Positions 1-8,815 of a stretch of 64,000 nucleotides of DNA are shown here, in pieces (the stretch's first letter is position 1; each line of letters begins with the position of its first letter). The stretch comes from Uliginosibacterium sp. 31-16. GTDB taxonomy: Bacteria; Pseudomonadota; Gammaproteobacteria; Burkholderiales; Rhodocyclaceae. The notes under the pieces were generated by a model that saw only the letters and a list, made by a program, of their open reading frames with translations, did not search any database and was not told where the DNA came from. The stretch is from contig NZ_JAVALZ010000001.1 in assembly GCF_030730865.1 (NCBI RefSeq), positions 1,591,099 to 1,655,098 on the forward strand, in the 5' to 3' direction. Both the position numbers and the translations under genes were made by a program.

Positions 1-437
1 GGTTCGACACCGGCTTGTTTGGGCGGGCGGTACAGCACAGTCATGGGGAGATGAGTGCCGAAGTACAGCGAGGCGATTTCAAAGCAGCCCATGTGCGGGG
101 TTAGCGCGATGACGGTGACGCCCTCTGCGCGCAGCGTTTCAACCAGATCCCAGCCGATGACTTCGACGAGGTGCCCCATGACCTCCGCGACTGGGCGCTG
201 CCATACAAAGGGCAGTTCCAGCATCATGCGGCCGGTTTCGCGAGCGTTTGCATGCAGCTCCGCGGTGGTGGGCTGGCGCCCCAGTCCGCGCGCCAGATTT
301 TCCAGCAGACGCCGCCGGTAGCTGCCGGACAGCCAGAAAGTGGCCAGTCCGGCCAAGCCTCCCAGCCGGTGCAGGGTGGGGAGGGAGCAGCGCCCCAGGA
401 GGCGAAACAACGGCGGGAGCAATGAGTTCAGAGACAC
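1..437 (-). CDS. Lipid A biosynthesis lauroyl/myristoyl acyltransferase family (LpxL/HtrB), N-terminal part
   Basis: N-terminal part of an inner-membrane acyltransferase; the rest lies left of the window. The visible ~145 residues carry the family's HX4E catalytic motif (HMGCFE) near residue 120, followed by a tyrosine/proline-rich stretch (YRPPKQ) typical of LpxL/LpxM homologues, which add a secondary acyl chain to Kdo-lipid A. No in-frame ATG is seen; I chose GTG at 437 (start VSLNSLLPPLFRLLG), and TTG at 422 is an alternative. It diverges from metK, and a TATAAT on this strand (473-468) gives a plausible promoter with a short leader. Family assignment is good; the exact acyl specificity cannot be read from this fragment. 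Confidence 0.8.
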   Translation of the reverse strand, partial: MSLNSLLPPLFRLLGRCSLPTLHRLGGLAGLATFWLSGSYRRRLLENLARGLGRQPTTAELHANARETGRMMLELPFVWQRPVAEVMGHLVEVIGWDLVETLRAEGVTVIALTPHMGCFEIASLYFGTHLPMTVLYRPPKQAGVE

Positions 438-463
438 GGACGGGCAGTGCGGGCGATAGACGC

Positions 464-491
464 TTGCATTATAAGGGCGGCTACCTATAAT
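464..491 (+). promoter_or_regulatory. Predicted metK promoter
   Basis: TTGCAT at 464-469 and a perfect TATAAT at 486-491 are separated by 16 bp, a good sigma-70 match, about 150 bp upstream of metK. A second TATAAT on the opposite strand (473-468) would serve the divergent acyltransferase gene, so the two promoters interlock. Confidence 0.6.
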
Positions 492-640
492 CCCCGAACC
501 GCCGAGTTAAAGACAACTTGCAGGGCGGTGGCAGGGCGCAGGCCGTGCCGGCAAATTCTGCTAAAGCGTCGACCACTCGAAACCCCGGAGTCGGCCGCGC
601 CGACGAATATCCGGGGTTTTTGATTTTGTGGAGTGCCAAC
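492..640 (+). promoter_or_regulatory. Structured metK leader with terminator-like hairpin
   Basis: About 140 nt of leader separate the predicted promoter from the metK ATG. Its 3' end holds a compound hairpin: AAACCCCGG (580-588) pairs perfectly with CCGGGGTTT (611-619), enclosing a second perfect stem GTCGGC/GCCGAC (590-595/599-604). It is followed at once by a U-rich run (617-627) and then the GGAG ribosome site at 630-633. This is the shape of an intrinsic terminator placed just before the ribosome binding site, so transcription attenuation is likely. I could not match the upstream part to a SAM or SAH riboswitch class by eye. Confidence 0.55.
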
Positions 641-1804
641 ATGGCCAATGATTACCTCTTCACTTCCGAATCCGTTTCGGAAGGTCATCCGGACAAGGTC
701 GCTGACCAGATTTCCGATGCGATCCTCGACGCAATCTTCGCGCAGGATCCCCGCTCCCGCGTGGCCGCCGAGACCCTCTGCAACACAGGTCTGGTGGTGC
801 TGGCCGGTGAAATCACTACCAACGCCCATGTGGATTACATCCAGGTCGCCCGCGACACGATCCGCCGCATCGGCTACGACAACACCGAGTACGGTATCGA
901 CTACAAGGGCTGCGCGGTCATGGTCTGCTACGACAAGCAGTCCAACGACATCGCCCAGGGCGTCGACCATGCCAATGACGACTACCTGAACCAGGGCGCT
1001 GGTGACCAGGGCCTGATGTTCGGCTATGCCTGCGACGAAACGCCCGAGCTGATGCCGGCGCCGATCTACTACGCCCACCGGCTGATGCAGCGTCAGGCCG
1101 AGCTGCGCAAGGACGGTCGTCTGTCCTGGCTGCGCCCGGATGCGAAGAGCCAGGTGACCTTCCGCTATGTGGATGGCAAGCCGGTCGAGATCGACACCGT
1201 CGTGGTGTCCACCCAGCACGCGCCGGATGTGTCGCAGGAAACCATCCGCGAAGCCGTGATCGAGGACATCATCAAGGCCACCATTCCGGCGGCCCTGCTG
1301 AAGAATCCGACCTACTTCGTGAACCCGACTGGCCGTTTCGTCATCGGTGGCCCGCAAGGCGACTGCGGCCTGACCGGTCGCAAGATCATCGTCGACACCT
1401 ACGGCGGCGCTTGCCCGCACGGCGGCGGCGCATTCTCCGGCAAGGATCCGTCCAAGGTTGACCGTTCGGCCGCTTACGCCGCCCGCTATGTGGCCAAGAA
1501 TGTGGTGGCGGCTGGCCTGGCGCGCGAGTGCCAGGTGCAGGTCGCCTACGCCATCGGCGTGGCCAAGCCGATGAACGTGACCGTGTTCACTAACGGTACC
1601 GGCGTGATCGCCGACGAGAAGATTGCTTCGCTGGTGGCCGAGCATTTCGATCTGCGTCCGAAGGGCATCGTGCAGATGCTCGACCTGCTGCGTCCGATCT
1701 ATCAGAAGACGGCGGCGTATGGTCACTTCGGTCGTACCGAACCGGAATTCACCTGGGAGTCGACCGACAAGGCTGCGGCGCTGCGCGCGGCGGCCGGGCT
1801 GTAA
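641..1804 (+). CDS. metK: S-adenosylmethionine synthetase
   Basis: Makes S-adenosylmethionine from methionine and ATP in the cytosol. The 387-residue product is full length for the family. It starts [19 protein letters not shown] with the conserved H16/D18, has signature 1 [12 protein letters not shown] and the phosphate-binding signature 2 [15 protein letters not shown]. The ATG at 641 is chosen because GGAG lies 7 nt upstream; the frame is open further upstream but that runs through the leader hairpin. A strong intrinsic terminator follows. In many betaproteobacteria ahcY is close by; here it is not. Confidence 0.97.
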   Translation: MANDYLFTSESVSEGHPDKVADQISDAILDAIFAQDPRSRVAAETLCNTGLVVLAGEITTNAHVDYIQVARDTIRRIGYDNTEYGIDYKGCAVMVCYDKQSNDIAQGVDHANDDYLNQGAGDQGLMFGYACDETPELMPAPIYYAHRLMQRQAELRKDGRLSWLRPDAKSQVTFRYVDGKPVEIDTVVVSTQHAPDVSQETIREAVIEDIIKATIPAALLKNPTYFVNPTGRFVIGGPQGDCGLTGRKIIVDTYGGACPHGGGAFSGKDPSKVDRSAAYAARYVAKNVVAAGLARECQVQVAYAIGVAKPMNVTVFTNGTGVIADEKIASLVAEHFDLRPKGIVQMLDLLRPIYQKTAAYGHFGRTEPEFTWESTDKAAALRAAAGL

Positions 1805-1826
1805 TCAGGCCGTCAGCAGGTAACAG

Positions 1827-1858
1827 AAAAAGGGTCGCGCAAGCGGCCCTTTTTTTTG
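1827..1858 (+). terminator. Intrinsic terminator of metK
   Basis: AAAGGG and GC-rich arms around a GCAA loop (1828-1850), followed by eight or more T residues. It sits 22 bp after the metK stop. Confidence 0.85.
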
Positions 1859-2088
1859 TTGCTGAAGAGGCCCGCAGGTACCGGCTTTGCGGCAGGCTTG
1901 CCAAATAGACCAACGCCTCCTTGTTGTGCGTGCTGGTCTGTCGGTGCTGCTGTGCAGCAGGGTTGTCGCCAGATTTCCCTGATTGCTGCTTTGCCAAGGC
2001 TGTGTGACCATTCAGAAAGACGGGGTACATGCCGTCTACGTAGTGAGTCGAATCTGCTGCATTCCCGATCATTGACCTGGGTTCCCGT
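1859..2088. other. Intergenic region upstream of EAL response regulator
   Basis: No gene seen. The left part (1859-1902) resembles, weakly, the dispersed palindrome family of this window (GCTGAAGAGGCCCGC, then CGGCTTTGCGGCAGGC). No convincing promoter was recognised; the promoter of the downstream regulator should lie here. Confidence 0.4.
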
Positions 2089-4323
2089 GTGACAGCTCAA
2101 CACGATCTGCAACTGGACGAGCCCTTCCTGTTTGCCGAGGAAGGTCCCGCACATCCTGATGACGCCGCGTCAGTGCTGCACTGGCGCTGTCTGATCGTGG
2201 ATGACGACGAGGGTGTTCACCAATCCATGGTTTTTGCCATGAACAACCTCATGGTTGAAGGGGGGCGCATCGAATGGCTGCATGCGTATTCGGCACGTGA
2301 GGCGCGCGAATTGCTGGCGCGTGAGCGCGATGTAGCCCTGATCGTGCTGGATGTGGTGATGGAGCATGAGCAGGCTGGTCTGGACTTGGTGCGAGCCATC
2401 AGGGTGGATCTCGGTCTGGCCGATACCCGCATCATCCTGCATACAGGGCAGCCCGGATTCGCTCCGGAAATCGCCGCGATCCGCGATTACGACATCAACG
2501 ATTACCGTACCAAGTCCGAGCTGACGCGCAACCACATCTACACCTGCCTGGCCTCGGCAATCCGGACCTATCGGCAGATCCGCAGCATCGAGGCCAGCCG
2601 CCAGCAATTGCGCCGGATCATTCAGGCCGGCAATGTGCTGATGAGTCAGGCTGACGAGGCCACCTTTGCGCAAGGCGCACTGGAGCTGTTTTCCGGCTTG
2701 CTGCAGATCGAGAGCAGCGGTCTGACCCTGCTGCACCATCCGGGCTCCAGCATTGCAGAATTGCAGGTGGTCTCTGCAAGCGGCGAATGGCGCGCCCGGA
2801 CCGGACAGGCACTGACAAGTCTGGGCGAGGATATCCGCAATTGCTGTCTGCGCAGCCTTGAGAGCCGTCAGGCCGAATGGGGGGCGACAGGCGTGGCCCT
2901 GAGCATTCCGGGGCGGGATGGCGGCATGCTGGTTTTATATCTGGACGCGCTTCCCCAGGCGCGTCGCCTGGTGGACGACAGTGTGCTGGAAATCTTTGTC
3001 GCGCATTTTTCGGCCTGTCTCAATAACCGTCTGTTGCTGGGGCGCCTGCACCACGATGCCTTCTTCGACCGTCTGCTGGGCTTGCCTAACCGGCGCTGCC
3101 TGAACGAACTGGTTGAAGCGCACTATGCTGATGGGACTCAGGCGCAAATGACCCTGGCCCTGATCGACATCGACCGTTTTGGTGAGATCAACGAAGCGCT
3201 CGGACAGACTTTCGGTGATGCATTGCTGCAGGCCATGGCAGGGCGTCTGGAAGCGAGCGTGCAGCGCAAGGCCATGCTGGCGCGCTTGTCCGCAGACATC
3301 TTCGCGGTGTTTGGTCCAAGCGACTGGGTCACGCCAGAACAACTGCTGCCCCTGTTTGCCACGCCGCTTTCGGTGCTGGACCAGGAAACCATGGTGTCGG
3401 TCACGATCGGCCTGACGCGCCTGGTCGAAGTCGAGGCCAGTGATGGGGCTGCGGCGCTGGAGGCCGCGTTTCAGGCTTTGCGTACTGCCAAGACGACCCA
3501 GCGTGGTCAGTTGGCCTGGTATTCGCCGGATCTGTCACGACAGACTCATGAGCGCGTTAATCTGCTCAACGGTTTGCGGATGGCGCTGCGTTCGGCAGGC
3601 TTGTTTGTCGTGTACCAGCCGCAGATCGCGCTGGGTGATCGCCGCCTGATCGGTCTGGAGGCACTGGTGCGCTGGCGTACCGAGAGTGGCGAGCCGATCG
3701 GGCCGGACCGTTTCATTCCGGTGGCCGAGCAATCCGGGCTGATCCGCGAAATCGGTTTCTTCGTGCTGCGTGAAGCCTGCGGAGTTCTCGCCAGCTTGCA
3801 TCGCGAGGGAGATGCCCGTCTGCGCATGGCGGTCAATGTTTCGGCCATCCAGTTCCGCCATCCAGCGTTCCTGCAGGAGCTCAAATGCATCATTGCCGAT
3901 TCGGGAATCGATGCCCGTTGTCTGGAACTCGAAATCACCGAATCGATTGCGATGGAAGATACGGTCTACGTCCGCGAGACGCTTGATGCACTGCACGCAA
4001 TGGGGATTCAGTTGGCCATCGATGATTTCGGTACGGGCTACTCTTCGCTGGCCCAGCTCAAGGGGCTGGCGGTGGATCGGCTGAAGATCGACAAGGCCTT
4101 TGTCCGCGATCTGAATGAGGCCGACGCGGATGCCAGCATTGCCGGGGTGGTGATCCAGCTGGGGCGGCGCCTGGGCAAGGAGGTGATTGCCGAGGGCGTG
4201 GAAACCGAAGATCAGGCCATGCTGCTCGGTCGCATGGGGTGCCCCGAGGCGCAAGGCTATCTCTTCGGGCGACCGATGCCGCTGGATGAACTGCGCGCCT
4301 GGATCGGTCGGCAGCCCGCCTGA
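2089..4323 (+). CDS. Response regulator with DUF3369, degenerate GGDEF and EAL domains (c-di-GMP phosphodiesterase)
   Basis: 744 residues, cytosolic. Domains in order: receiver (about 35-165; acidic DDDE near 38-41, phospho-acceptor D88 in LIVLDVVM), DUF3369 (about 180-320), GGDEF-like (about 325-480) and EAL (about 500-740). The GGDEF signature is replaced by LSADIF, so diguanylate cyclase activity is probably lost. The EAL domain keeps its catalytic set: LEALVRW, NVSAIQFR, LEITES, IDDFGTGYSSL, KIDKAFV and AEGVET. It should therefore hydrolyse c-di-GMP under phosphorelay control. The start is GTG at 2089. The hybrid kinase downstream is the obvious candidate partner, although 291 bp separate them. 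Confidence 0.9.
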   Translation: MTAQHDLQLDEPFLFAEEGPAHPDDAASVLHWRCLIVDDDEGVHQSMVFAMNNLMVEGGRIEWLHAYSAREARELLARERDVALIVLDVVMEHEQAGLDLVRAIRVDLGLADTRIILHTGQPGFAPEIAAIRDYDINDYRTKSELTRNHIYTCLASAIRTYRQIRSIEASRQQLRRIIQAGNVLMSQADEATFAQGALELFSGLLQIESSGLTLLHHPGSSIAELQVVSASGEWRARTGQALTSLGEDIRNCCLRSLESRQAEWGATGVALSIPGRDGGMLVLYLDALPQARRLVDDSVLEIFVAHFSACLNNRLLLGRLHHDAFFDRLLGLPNRRCLNELVEAHYADGTQAQMTLALIDIDRFGEINEALGQTFGDALLQAMAGRLEASVQRKAMLARLSADIFAVFGPSDWVTPEQLLPLFATPLSVLDQETMVSVTIGLTRLVEVEASDGAAALEAAFQALRTAKTTQRGQLAWYSPDLSRQTHERVNLLNGLRMALRSAGLFVVYQPQIALGDRRLIGLEALVRWRTESGEPIGPDRFIPVAEQSGLIREIGFFVLREACGVLASLHREGDARLRMAVNVSAIQFRHPAFLQELKCIIADSGIDARCLELEITESIAMEDTVYVRETLDALHAMGIQLAIDDFGTGYSSLAQLKGLAVDRLKIDKAFVRDLNEADADASIAGVVIQLGRRLGKEVIAEGVETEDQAMLLGRMGCPEAQGYLFGRPMPLDELRAWIGRQPA

Positions 4324-4573
4324 TTGCGGTGTCGTGCCACGCAGCTTTCCCGGCGGGAGCCGTGTTGCCGGACTATCCTGAAGCGGACTCCGGCGGGAGA
4401 GAAGGCCTATGTCGCAGTGCGGGAGACTTTGCTACACAGGTGCTGACTGAAGTGTCGCATCATCTGTAGCGGAGATTCGTTCGTGGCGGGCTGCAACATC
4501 AAGCCGCTACGTGCATCGCGCAATTCCCCGATGCTGGCGAAACGGCGCTGGAAAAGCAGCAATAGCAGATTGC

Positions 4574-4591
4574 GTGCCGGACATCCGGCAC
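4574..4591 (+). promoter_or_regulatory. Small hairpin upstream of hybrid kinase start
   Basis: GTGCCGG and CCGGCAC flank an ACAT loop, 24 bp before the chosen start. There is no T-run, so it is more likely a local RNA structure in the leader than a terminator. The remainder of 4324-4573 shows no gene. Confidence 0.35.
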
Positions 4592-4614
4592 GGGCCTCAC
4601 GCATGGGAGAAACG

Positions 4615-7600
4615 ATGCGGCTGGGTTTGGTCGGACGATGGCAGGGGAGTTTCCGTTTCCGTCTGGTAATCGCAACGGTTGCTGCGATTACCGTCATGGT
4701 CGCCCTGTATACCGGCCTGCAATACCTGCGCCATGTGCATACGGTGGAGGCTGCGCAGAAAGAGCGCGCCGAGGGGCTGGCTAATCTGATGGCAGAGTCC
4801 CTTGCCCAGCCGATGTTTGATTTCAATACGCTGGCGGTGGCACTGGCCGTCAAGGCGCTGGGCTCGCATACCGATATCCGCTGGGTGCGGGTAACGGACA
4901 GCAACGGCGATGTGGTGGTAGACACCGGAGCCGAGGTACAGGCCAGCGAGCTGCTGCTGACGCTGAGACGGCCGATTGCCTATCAGGACGGGAAGCGCTT
5001 ACTGGAGGTGGGTAATATCCAGTTGGCGTTTTCGCGCAAATCGCTGGATGCCGAACTTTACAAGGGTGCGCTGGAGATCCTGCTGAGCGGATTGCTGGTG
5101 GCCGTCGGCACGGTGCTGGCGGCCTTGTGGGCGTTTCGCTCAATTACCCGGCCGCTGGGCGAAATCACCCGCGGGCTGGACCAGCTGGCAGCGGGACAGA
5201 CCGGGATTGCTCTGCCCCCTGTGCAGCGCGACGACGAGTTTGGCCGCATGGCCAATGCCTTGCAGCGTTTTCGCGATGCGATCATGGAGCGCCAGCGTGC
5301 CGAGGCTGCGATCCATGATAACGAAGAACGGTTTCGCGATTTTTCGCAAAGCTCCGCCGACTGGTTCTGGGAAATGGACGCGGATCTGCGCTTCTCCTAT
5401 TTTTCGGACAACTTTGCCGCCATCGTCGGGGTGTCGCCGGCGGGCTTGCTGGGCAAGACACGCATCGATCTGAGCCATCTGGTGATTCTCAACCAGTCTG
5501 CCGTGCGCGCCGAGCTGCTCAGCCGGCTGGTGCGCCGCGAGCCTTTCCGCAATGTCGAATATCACGCCCGCAAGTCAGACGGCAGCCTGCTGTGGCTGTC
5601 GGTCAGCGGGCTGCCTTACTACGCACAGGATGGAACGTTTCGCGGCTATCGCGGGGTCGGGCAGGATATTACGGCCCGGCGTACTGCCGAAGAGGCGGCG
5701 CGCAAACTGTCGCTGGCGGTCGAGCAAAGCCCCAACAACGTGATCATCACCAACGCTGCTGCCGAGATCGAATACGTCAACGAAGCCTTCACACGCATCA
5801 CCGGCTACACGCCCGGCGAAGTGCGCGGGCGTAATCCGCGCTTCCTGCAGTCCGGCCAGACTCCGCCGGAAACCTACGTCGGCCTGTGGCAGGCATTGTC
5901 GCGGGGGCTGCCCTGGCAGGGCGAGCTGATCAACCGGCGCAAGGATGGCGAAATCTACATTGAATACGGCTTCTTTGCGCCGCTGCGCCAGCCTGACGGC
6001 ACGATCACCCACTACTTGGCGATCAAGGAAGACATCACGGCCAAGAAGCTGGTCGAGCGTGAGCTGGAGCGCCACCGCGATCACCTGGAACTGATGGTCG
6101 CCGAGCGTACCGCCCAGCTGGCGGAGGCCAAGGAAGCGGCCGAGGCGGCCAGCCGGGCCAAGGGTTCATTCGTGGCGAACATGAGTCATGAGATCCGCAC
6201 GCCCTTGAATGCCGTGCTGGGTCTGGCGCGCATGATCATGCGTGAAAACGACGGCCGCAAATCCGGTCGTACGGCGGCCCAGATTCTTGAAGCCGGCGAG
6301 CACCTGCTGGGCGTGATCAACGACATTCTCGACTTCTCGCGCATCGAGGCCGGCAAGCTGCTGATCGAGTTGCGCCCCTTCCGTCTCGGTGTCTGTGTCG
6401 AAGAGGCGCTCAAGCTGGTTGCCGAGCGTGCCCGCGCCAAGGGCCTGCATCTGTTTGCCGAACATGGCACGGACATGCCGGAATGGGTGGAAGGCGATCG
6501 TTTGCGCATCGAGCAGATCCTCATCAACCTGCTCTCCAATGCAGTCAAATTCACCGAGCAAGGCCGCATCGTCCTGTCTCTGGCGCGGGATGATGAGCGC
6601 ATCCTGTTCAAGGTGGCTGACTCCGGTATCGGCATGAGTGCCGAGCAGATAGTGCGTCTGTTCCAGCCCTTTGAGCAGGCCGATGCCTCGACCACCCGCC
6701 GATTCGGCGGTTCCGGGCTGGGGCTGACCATCAGTCGCAATCTGGCGCGCCAGATGGGCGGCGACATCACGGTGGACAGCGCTCCCGGGCGAGGCAGCGT
6801 GTTCGTTCTCAGTCTGCCTTTGCGCGAAGTCCTGCCCGATGGCGCCGCGGTGATCGTGCCCATGGGGAATCAGCGTCTTGCAGGCTTGCGGATTCTGGCC
6901 GTGGAGGATATGGAGCTCAACCGCATCGTGCTCGATGACATGCTTGAAAACGAAGGTGCCACGGTCGTTTTTGCCGAGCACGGGCAGCAGGCGCTGGGGC
7001 TGCTCGACAAGCCGGACGTGCCCGCTTTCGATGTGATCCTGACCGACATCCAGATGCCGGTCATGGACGGCTACGAACTGGCCCAGCAGGTGCGGCTGCG
7101 CCAGCCCGGTCTGCCGGTGATCGGCCTGACCGCGCATGCCATGCCCGAGGAGCGGCAGCGCTGCCTGACGTCGGGCATGGTGGCGCATATCTCCAAACCG
7201 ATTGATTGCAACATCCTGATCGCCACCATCCTGCAGCACGTATCGCCGCCCTTATCGACGCCCGTCACGCGAGCTTGTACCAGCGAACTGATCGATTGGG
7301 CCGCCCTGTCCGAACGCTACCGGGGGCGTGGCGAATTCGCCGAGAAACTGTTCACCATTCTCCTGCGGACGCATGCGGAGACGCCGCATACGCTGCGCAA
7401 TGCGGCGCGTGCCTACGATGTCGAAACCATCAAGAGCATAGCCCACACCTTGCAGGGCATTGCCGGCAATGTCGAAGCCCCGGCCTTGCACGAACTGGCC
7501 ATCCAGGTCGAACAGAGCATTCGCGAGGGCCGCGAGGACAGTCTCGGGCTGGCTGAACAGCTCGCTGCGAGCATGGATGAGTTGCTTGCCATGCTGCGCC

Positions 7601-7632
7601 AGCGCGGCGCTCAGCAAATTCATGATGTGTGA
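4615..7632 (+). CDS. Hybrid sensor histidine kinase (HAMP-PAS-PAS-HisKA-HATPase-REC-HPt)
   Basis: Membrane-bound phosphorelay kinase of 1005 residues. Two membrane segments (about 17-38 and 151-175) flank a ~110-residue periplasmic sensor. Then follow HAMP, two PAS domains with PAC tails, a short coiled coil, HisKA with the phospho-His H525 (NMSHEIRTPLN), HATPase (NLLSNAVKF, DSGIGM, GGSGLGLTIS), a receiver with D811 (LTDIQMPVMDGYE) and a C-terminal HPt with H944 (IAHTLQGIAGNV). The complete relay His-Asp-His predicts transfer to a separate regulator, plausibly the EAL protein upstream. ATG 4615 is chosen because GGGAGA lies just before it; the frame is open upstream with other ATGs at 4603 and 4483. 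The signal sensed is unknown. Confidence 0.9.
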   Translation: MRLGLVGRWQGSFRFRLVIATVAAITVMVALYTGLQYLRHVHTVEAAQKERAEGLANLMAESLAQPMFDFNTLAVALAVKALGSHTDIRWVRVTDSNGDVVVDTGAEVQASELLLTLRRPIAYQDGKRLLEVGNIQLAFSRKSLDAELYKGALEILLSGLLVAVGTVLAALWAFRSITRPLGEITRGLDQLAAGQTGIALPPVQRDDEFGRMANALQRFRDAIMERQRAEAAIHDNEERFRDFSQSSADWFWEMDADLRFSYFSDNFAAIVGVSPAGLLGKTRIDLSHLVILNQSAVRAELLSRLVRREPFRNVEYHARKSDGSLLWLSVSGLPYYAQDGTFRGYRGVGQDITARRTAEEAARKLSLAVEQSPNNVIITNAAAEIEYVNEAFTRITGYTPGEVRGRNPRFLQSGQTPPETYVGLWQALSRGLPWQGELINRRKDGEIYIEYGFFAPLRQPDGTITHYLAIKEDITAKKLVERELERHRDHLELMVAERTAQLAEAKEAAEAASRAKGSFVANMSHEIRTPLNAVLGLARMIMRENDGRKSGRTAAQILEAGEHLLGVINDILDFSRIEAGKLLIELRPFRLGVCVEEALKLVAERARAKGLHLFAEHGTDMPEWVEGDRLRIEQILINLLSNAVKFTEQGRIVLSLARDDERILFKVADSGIGMSAEQIVRLFQPFEQADASTTRRFGGSGLGLTISRNLARQMGGDITVDSAPGRGSVFVLSLPLREVLPDGAAVIVPMGNQRLAGLRILAVEDMELNRIVLDDMLENEGATVVFAEHGQQALGLLDKPDVPAFDVILTDIQMPVMDGYELAQQVRLRQPGLPVIGLTAHAMPEERQRCLTSGMVAHISKPIDCNILIATILQHVSPPLSTPVTRACTSELIDWAALSERYRGRGEFAEKLFTILLRTHAETPHTLRNAARAYDVETIKSIAHTLQGIAGNVEAPALHELAIQVEQSIREGREDSLGLAEQLAASMDELLAMLRQRGAQQIHDV

Positions 7633-7644
7633 GCGGCAGGCTGA

Positions 7645-7665
7645 AGGCCCCCTTCTGGTGGGCCT
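7645..7665. other. Hairpin between convergent kinase and lysR genes
   Basis: AGGCCC (7645-7650) and GGGCCT (7660-7665) form a short stem just past the kinase stop, without a T-tract. It could be a weak bidirectional terminator between the convergent genes. Confidence 0.3.
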
Positions 7666-7758
7666 GAGCGGACAGGGGGTCTGCAGGGGCGCGTGTTTAT
7701 TGGCTGAGCGCCATGTGTGCCTGAAGATGCCCGTCCAGCGAGGGTCTGCGAGCATGCA

Positions 7759-8679
7759 TCATTGATCGCCGAGGCGTTGCCGGAGCGCGGTGGCTTCGGC
7801 GCGCAGGGCCGTCAGGAATGCATCGCTCAGCGGCGTCGACGGCCGGTAGGCCGGGCGCACCGCGCTGACCCGGAACGGGATGGACACGCCAAAACGCCGC
7901 AGCGCCAGCCCGCTTTCCGCATGTGCCGCGTACTCCAGCGCCGTCAGCGGATTCACGATGGCGAGCCCCAAGCCCTCGCGTACCAGCGCGCAGACCGAGG
8001 CGGCGGTCTGCGTTTCCAGCAGCTGCTGGCGCGCCACGCCATGCTCGTGAAACACGGCATCCAGCTGCACGCGATACGGGTCGCCCGGCGCGAGGCTGAT
8101 GAAGGGCTGACCGGCGAAATCCTGCGGCATCAGCACCGGCTTGGCGGTCAGTGGATGGCTGGCGGGCAGCACGCAGACCTCGTCAGCCTCCAGCAGCACT
8201 TCCAGCGTGGTGCCGGGTGGCGCGCTGTCCTGCTCGGTGAGGCCCAGATCGAAGCGCTGCGCCGAGAGCCATTCCTCCAGCCAGGGTGATTCTGCCGGGG
8301 TGATCGCCAGCCCCACGCTGGCGTGCTGCGCCCGGAAGCGCCGGCACACGCCCGGCAGCAGTGCCTGGGCAAACGCCGGCACGCAGACGATGGCGAGGCT
8401 GGCGGCGGCAAACTCACGCAGACCGCTGGCCGTGGCGAGGATACGCTCCAGCCCGATATACGAGCGTTGCACTTCCTCATGCAGGGCCAGCGCGCGAGCG
8501 GTCGGCTTGAGGCGGCCGCGCACCCGGTCAAAGAGGGCAAAGCCCAGCAAAGTTTCGAACCGGGCCAGCTCGCGGCTGACCGTTGGCTGCGAGGTGTACA
8601 GCAGTGCCGCCGCACCGGTGACGCTGCCGGCCTGTATCACGGCGCGGAAAATCTCGATGTGGCGGTGTTCGATGCTCAT
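7759..8679 (-). CDS. lysR: LysR, LysR-type activator of lysA
   Basis: LysR-family transcription factor of 306 residues, with an N-terminal winged helix-turn-helix (HIEIFRAVIQAGSVTGAAA, then SQPTVSRELARFE) and a C-terminal effector domain. The sequence closely resembles E. coli LysR (conserved RVRGRLKPTA and EEVQRSY segments), which activates lysA in response to diaminopimelate. It is transcribed divergently from lysA, the classical arrangement. The frame extends 20 residues upstream, but MSIEHRH at 8679 matches family starts. A T-N11-A element lies in the shared promoter region. Confidence 0.92.
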   Translation of the reverse strand: MSIEHRHIEIFRAVIQAGSVTGAAALLYTSQPTVSRELARFETLLGFALFDRVRGRLKPTARALALHEEVQRSYIGLERILATASGLREFAAASLAIVCVPAFAQALLPGVCRRFRAQHASVGLAITPAESPWLEEWLSAQRFDLGLTEQDSAPPGTTLEVLLEADEVCVLPASHPLTAKPVLMPQDFAGQPFISLAPGDPYRVQLDAVFHEHGVARQQLLETQTAASVCALVREGLGLAIVNPLTALEYAAHAESGLALRRFGVSIPFRVSAVRPAYRPSTPLSDAFLTALRAEATALRQRLGDQ

Positions 8680-8704
8680 ATCAGGAATGGATTGATTGTG
8701 TGAA

Positions 8705-8717
8705 TAAAAGCATTTTA
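8705..8717. promoter_or_regulatory. Candidate LysR binding site (T-N11-A)
   Basis: TAAAAGCATTTTA is an imperfect dyad (TAAAA/TTTTA) that fits the T-N11-A rule for LysR-type regulators. It sits 25 bp upstream of the lysR start and about 100 bp upstream of lysA. Confidence 0.5.
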
Positions 8718-8815
8718 CTGAATTAATGGCGGCTGGCACGATGCGGCCATTCAGGTAGCGACGCAGCCACAGGCTGCGCCTGCAACCTTGCTCAATAGCT
8801 CACCGGATTTTTGCC

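Noticed and set aside
1..20. GGTTCGA at the window edge as a tRNA T-loop
   Set aside because: The reading frame of the acyltransferase runs straight through it and no acceptor stem is present.
492..640. SAM-II or SAH riboswitch before metK
   Set aside because: A GCTAAA piece (560-565) recalls SAM-II, but it lies ~75 nt before the start and the surrounding pseudoknot pairing is not there; the SAH consensus is also absent.
485..1726. 413-codon open frame on the minus strand across metK
   Set aside because: It is antisense to a certain metK and its translation is His/Val/Arg-rich with no known motif.
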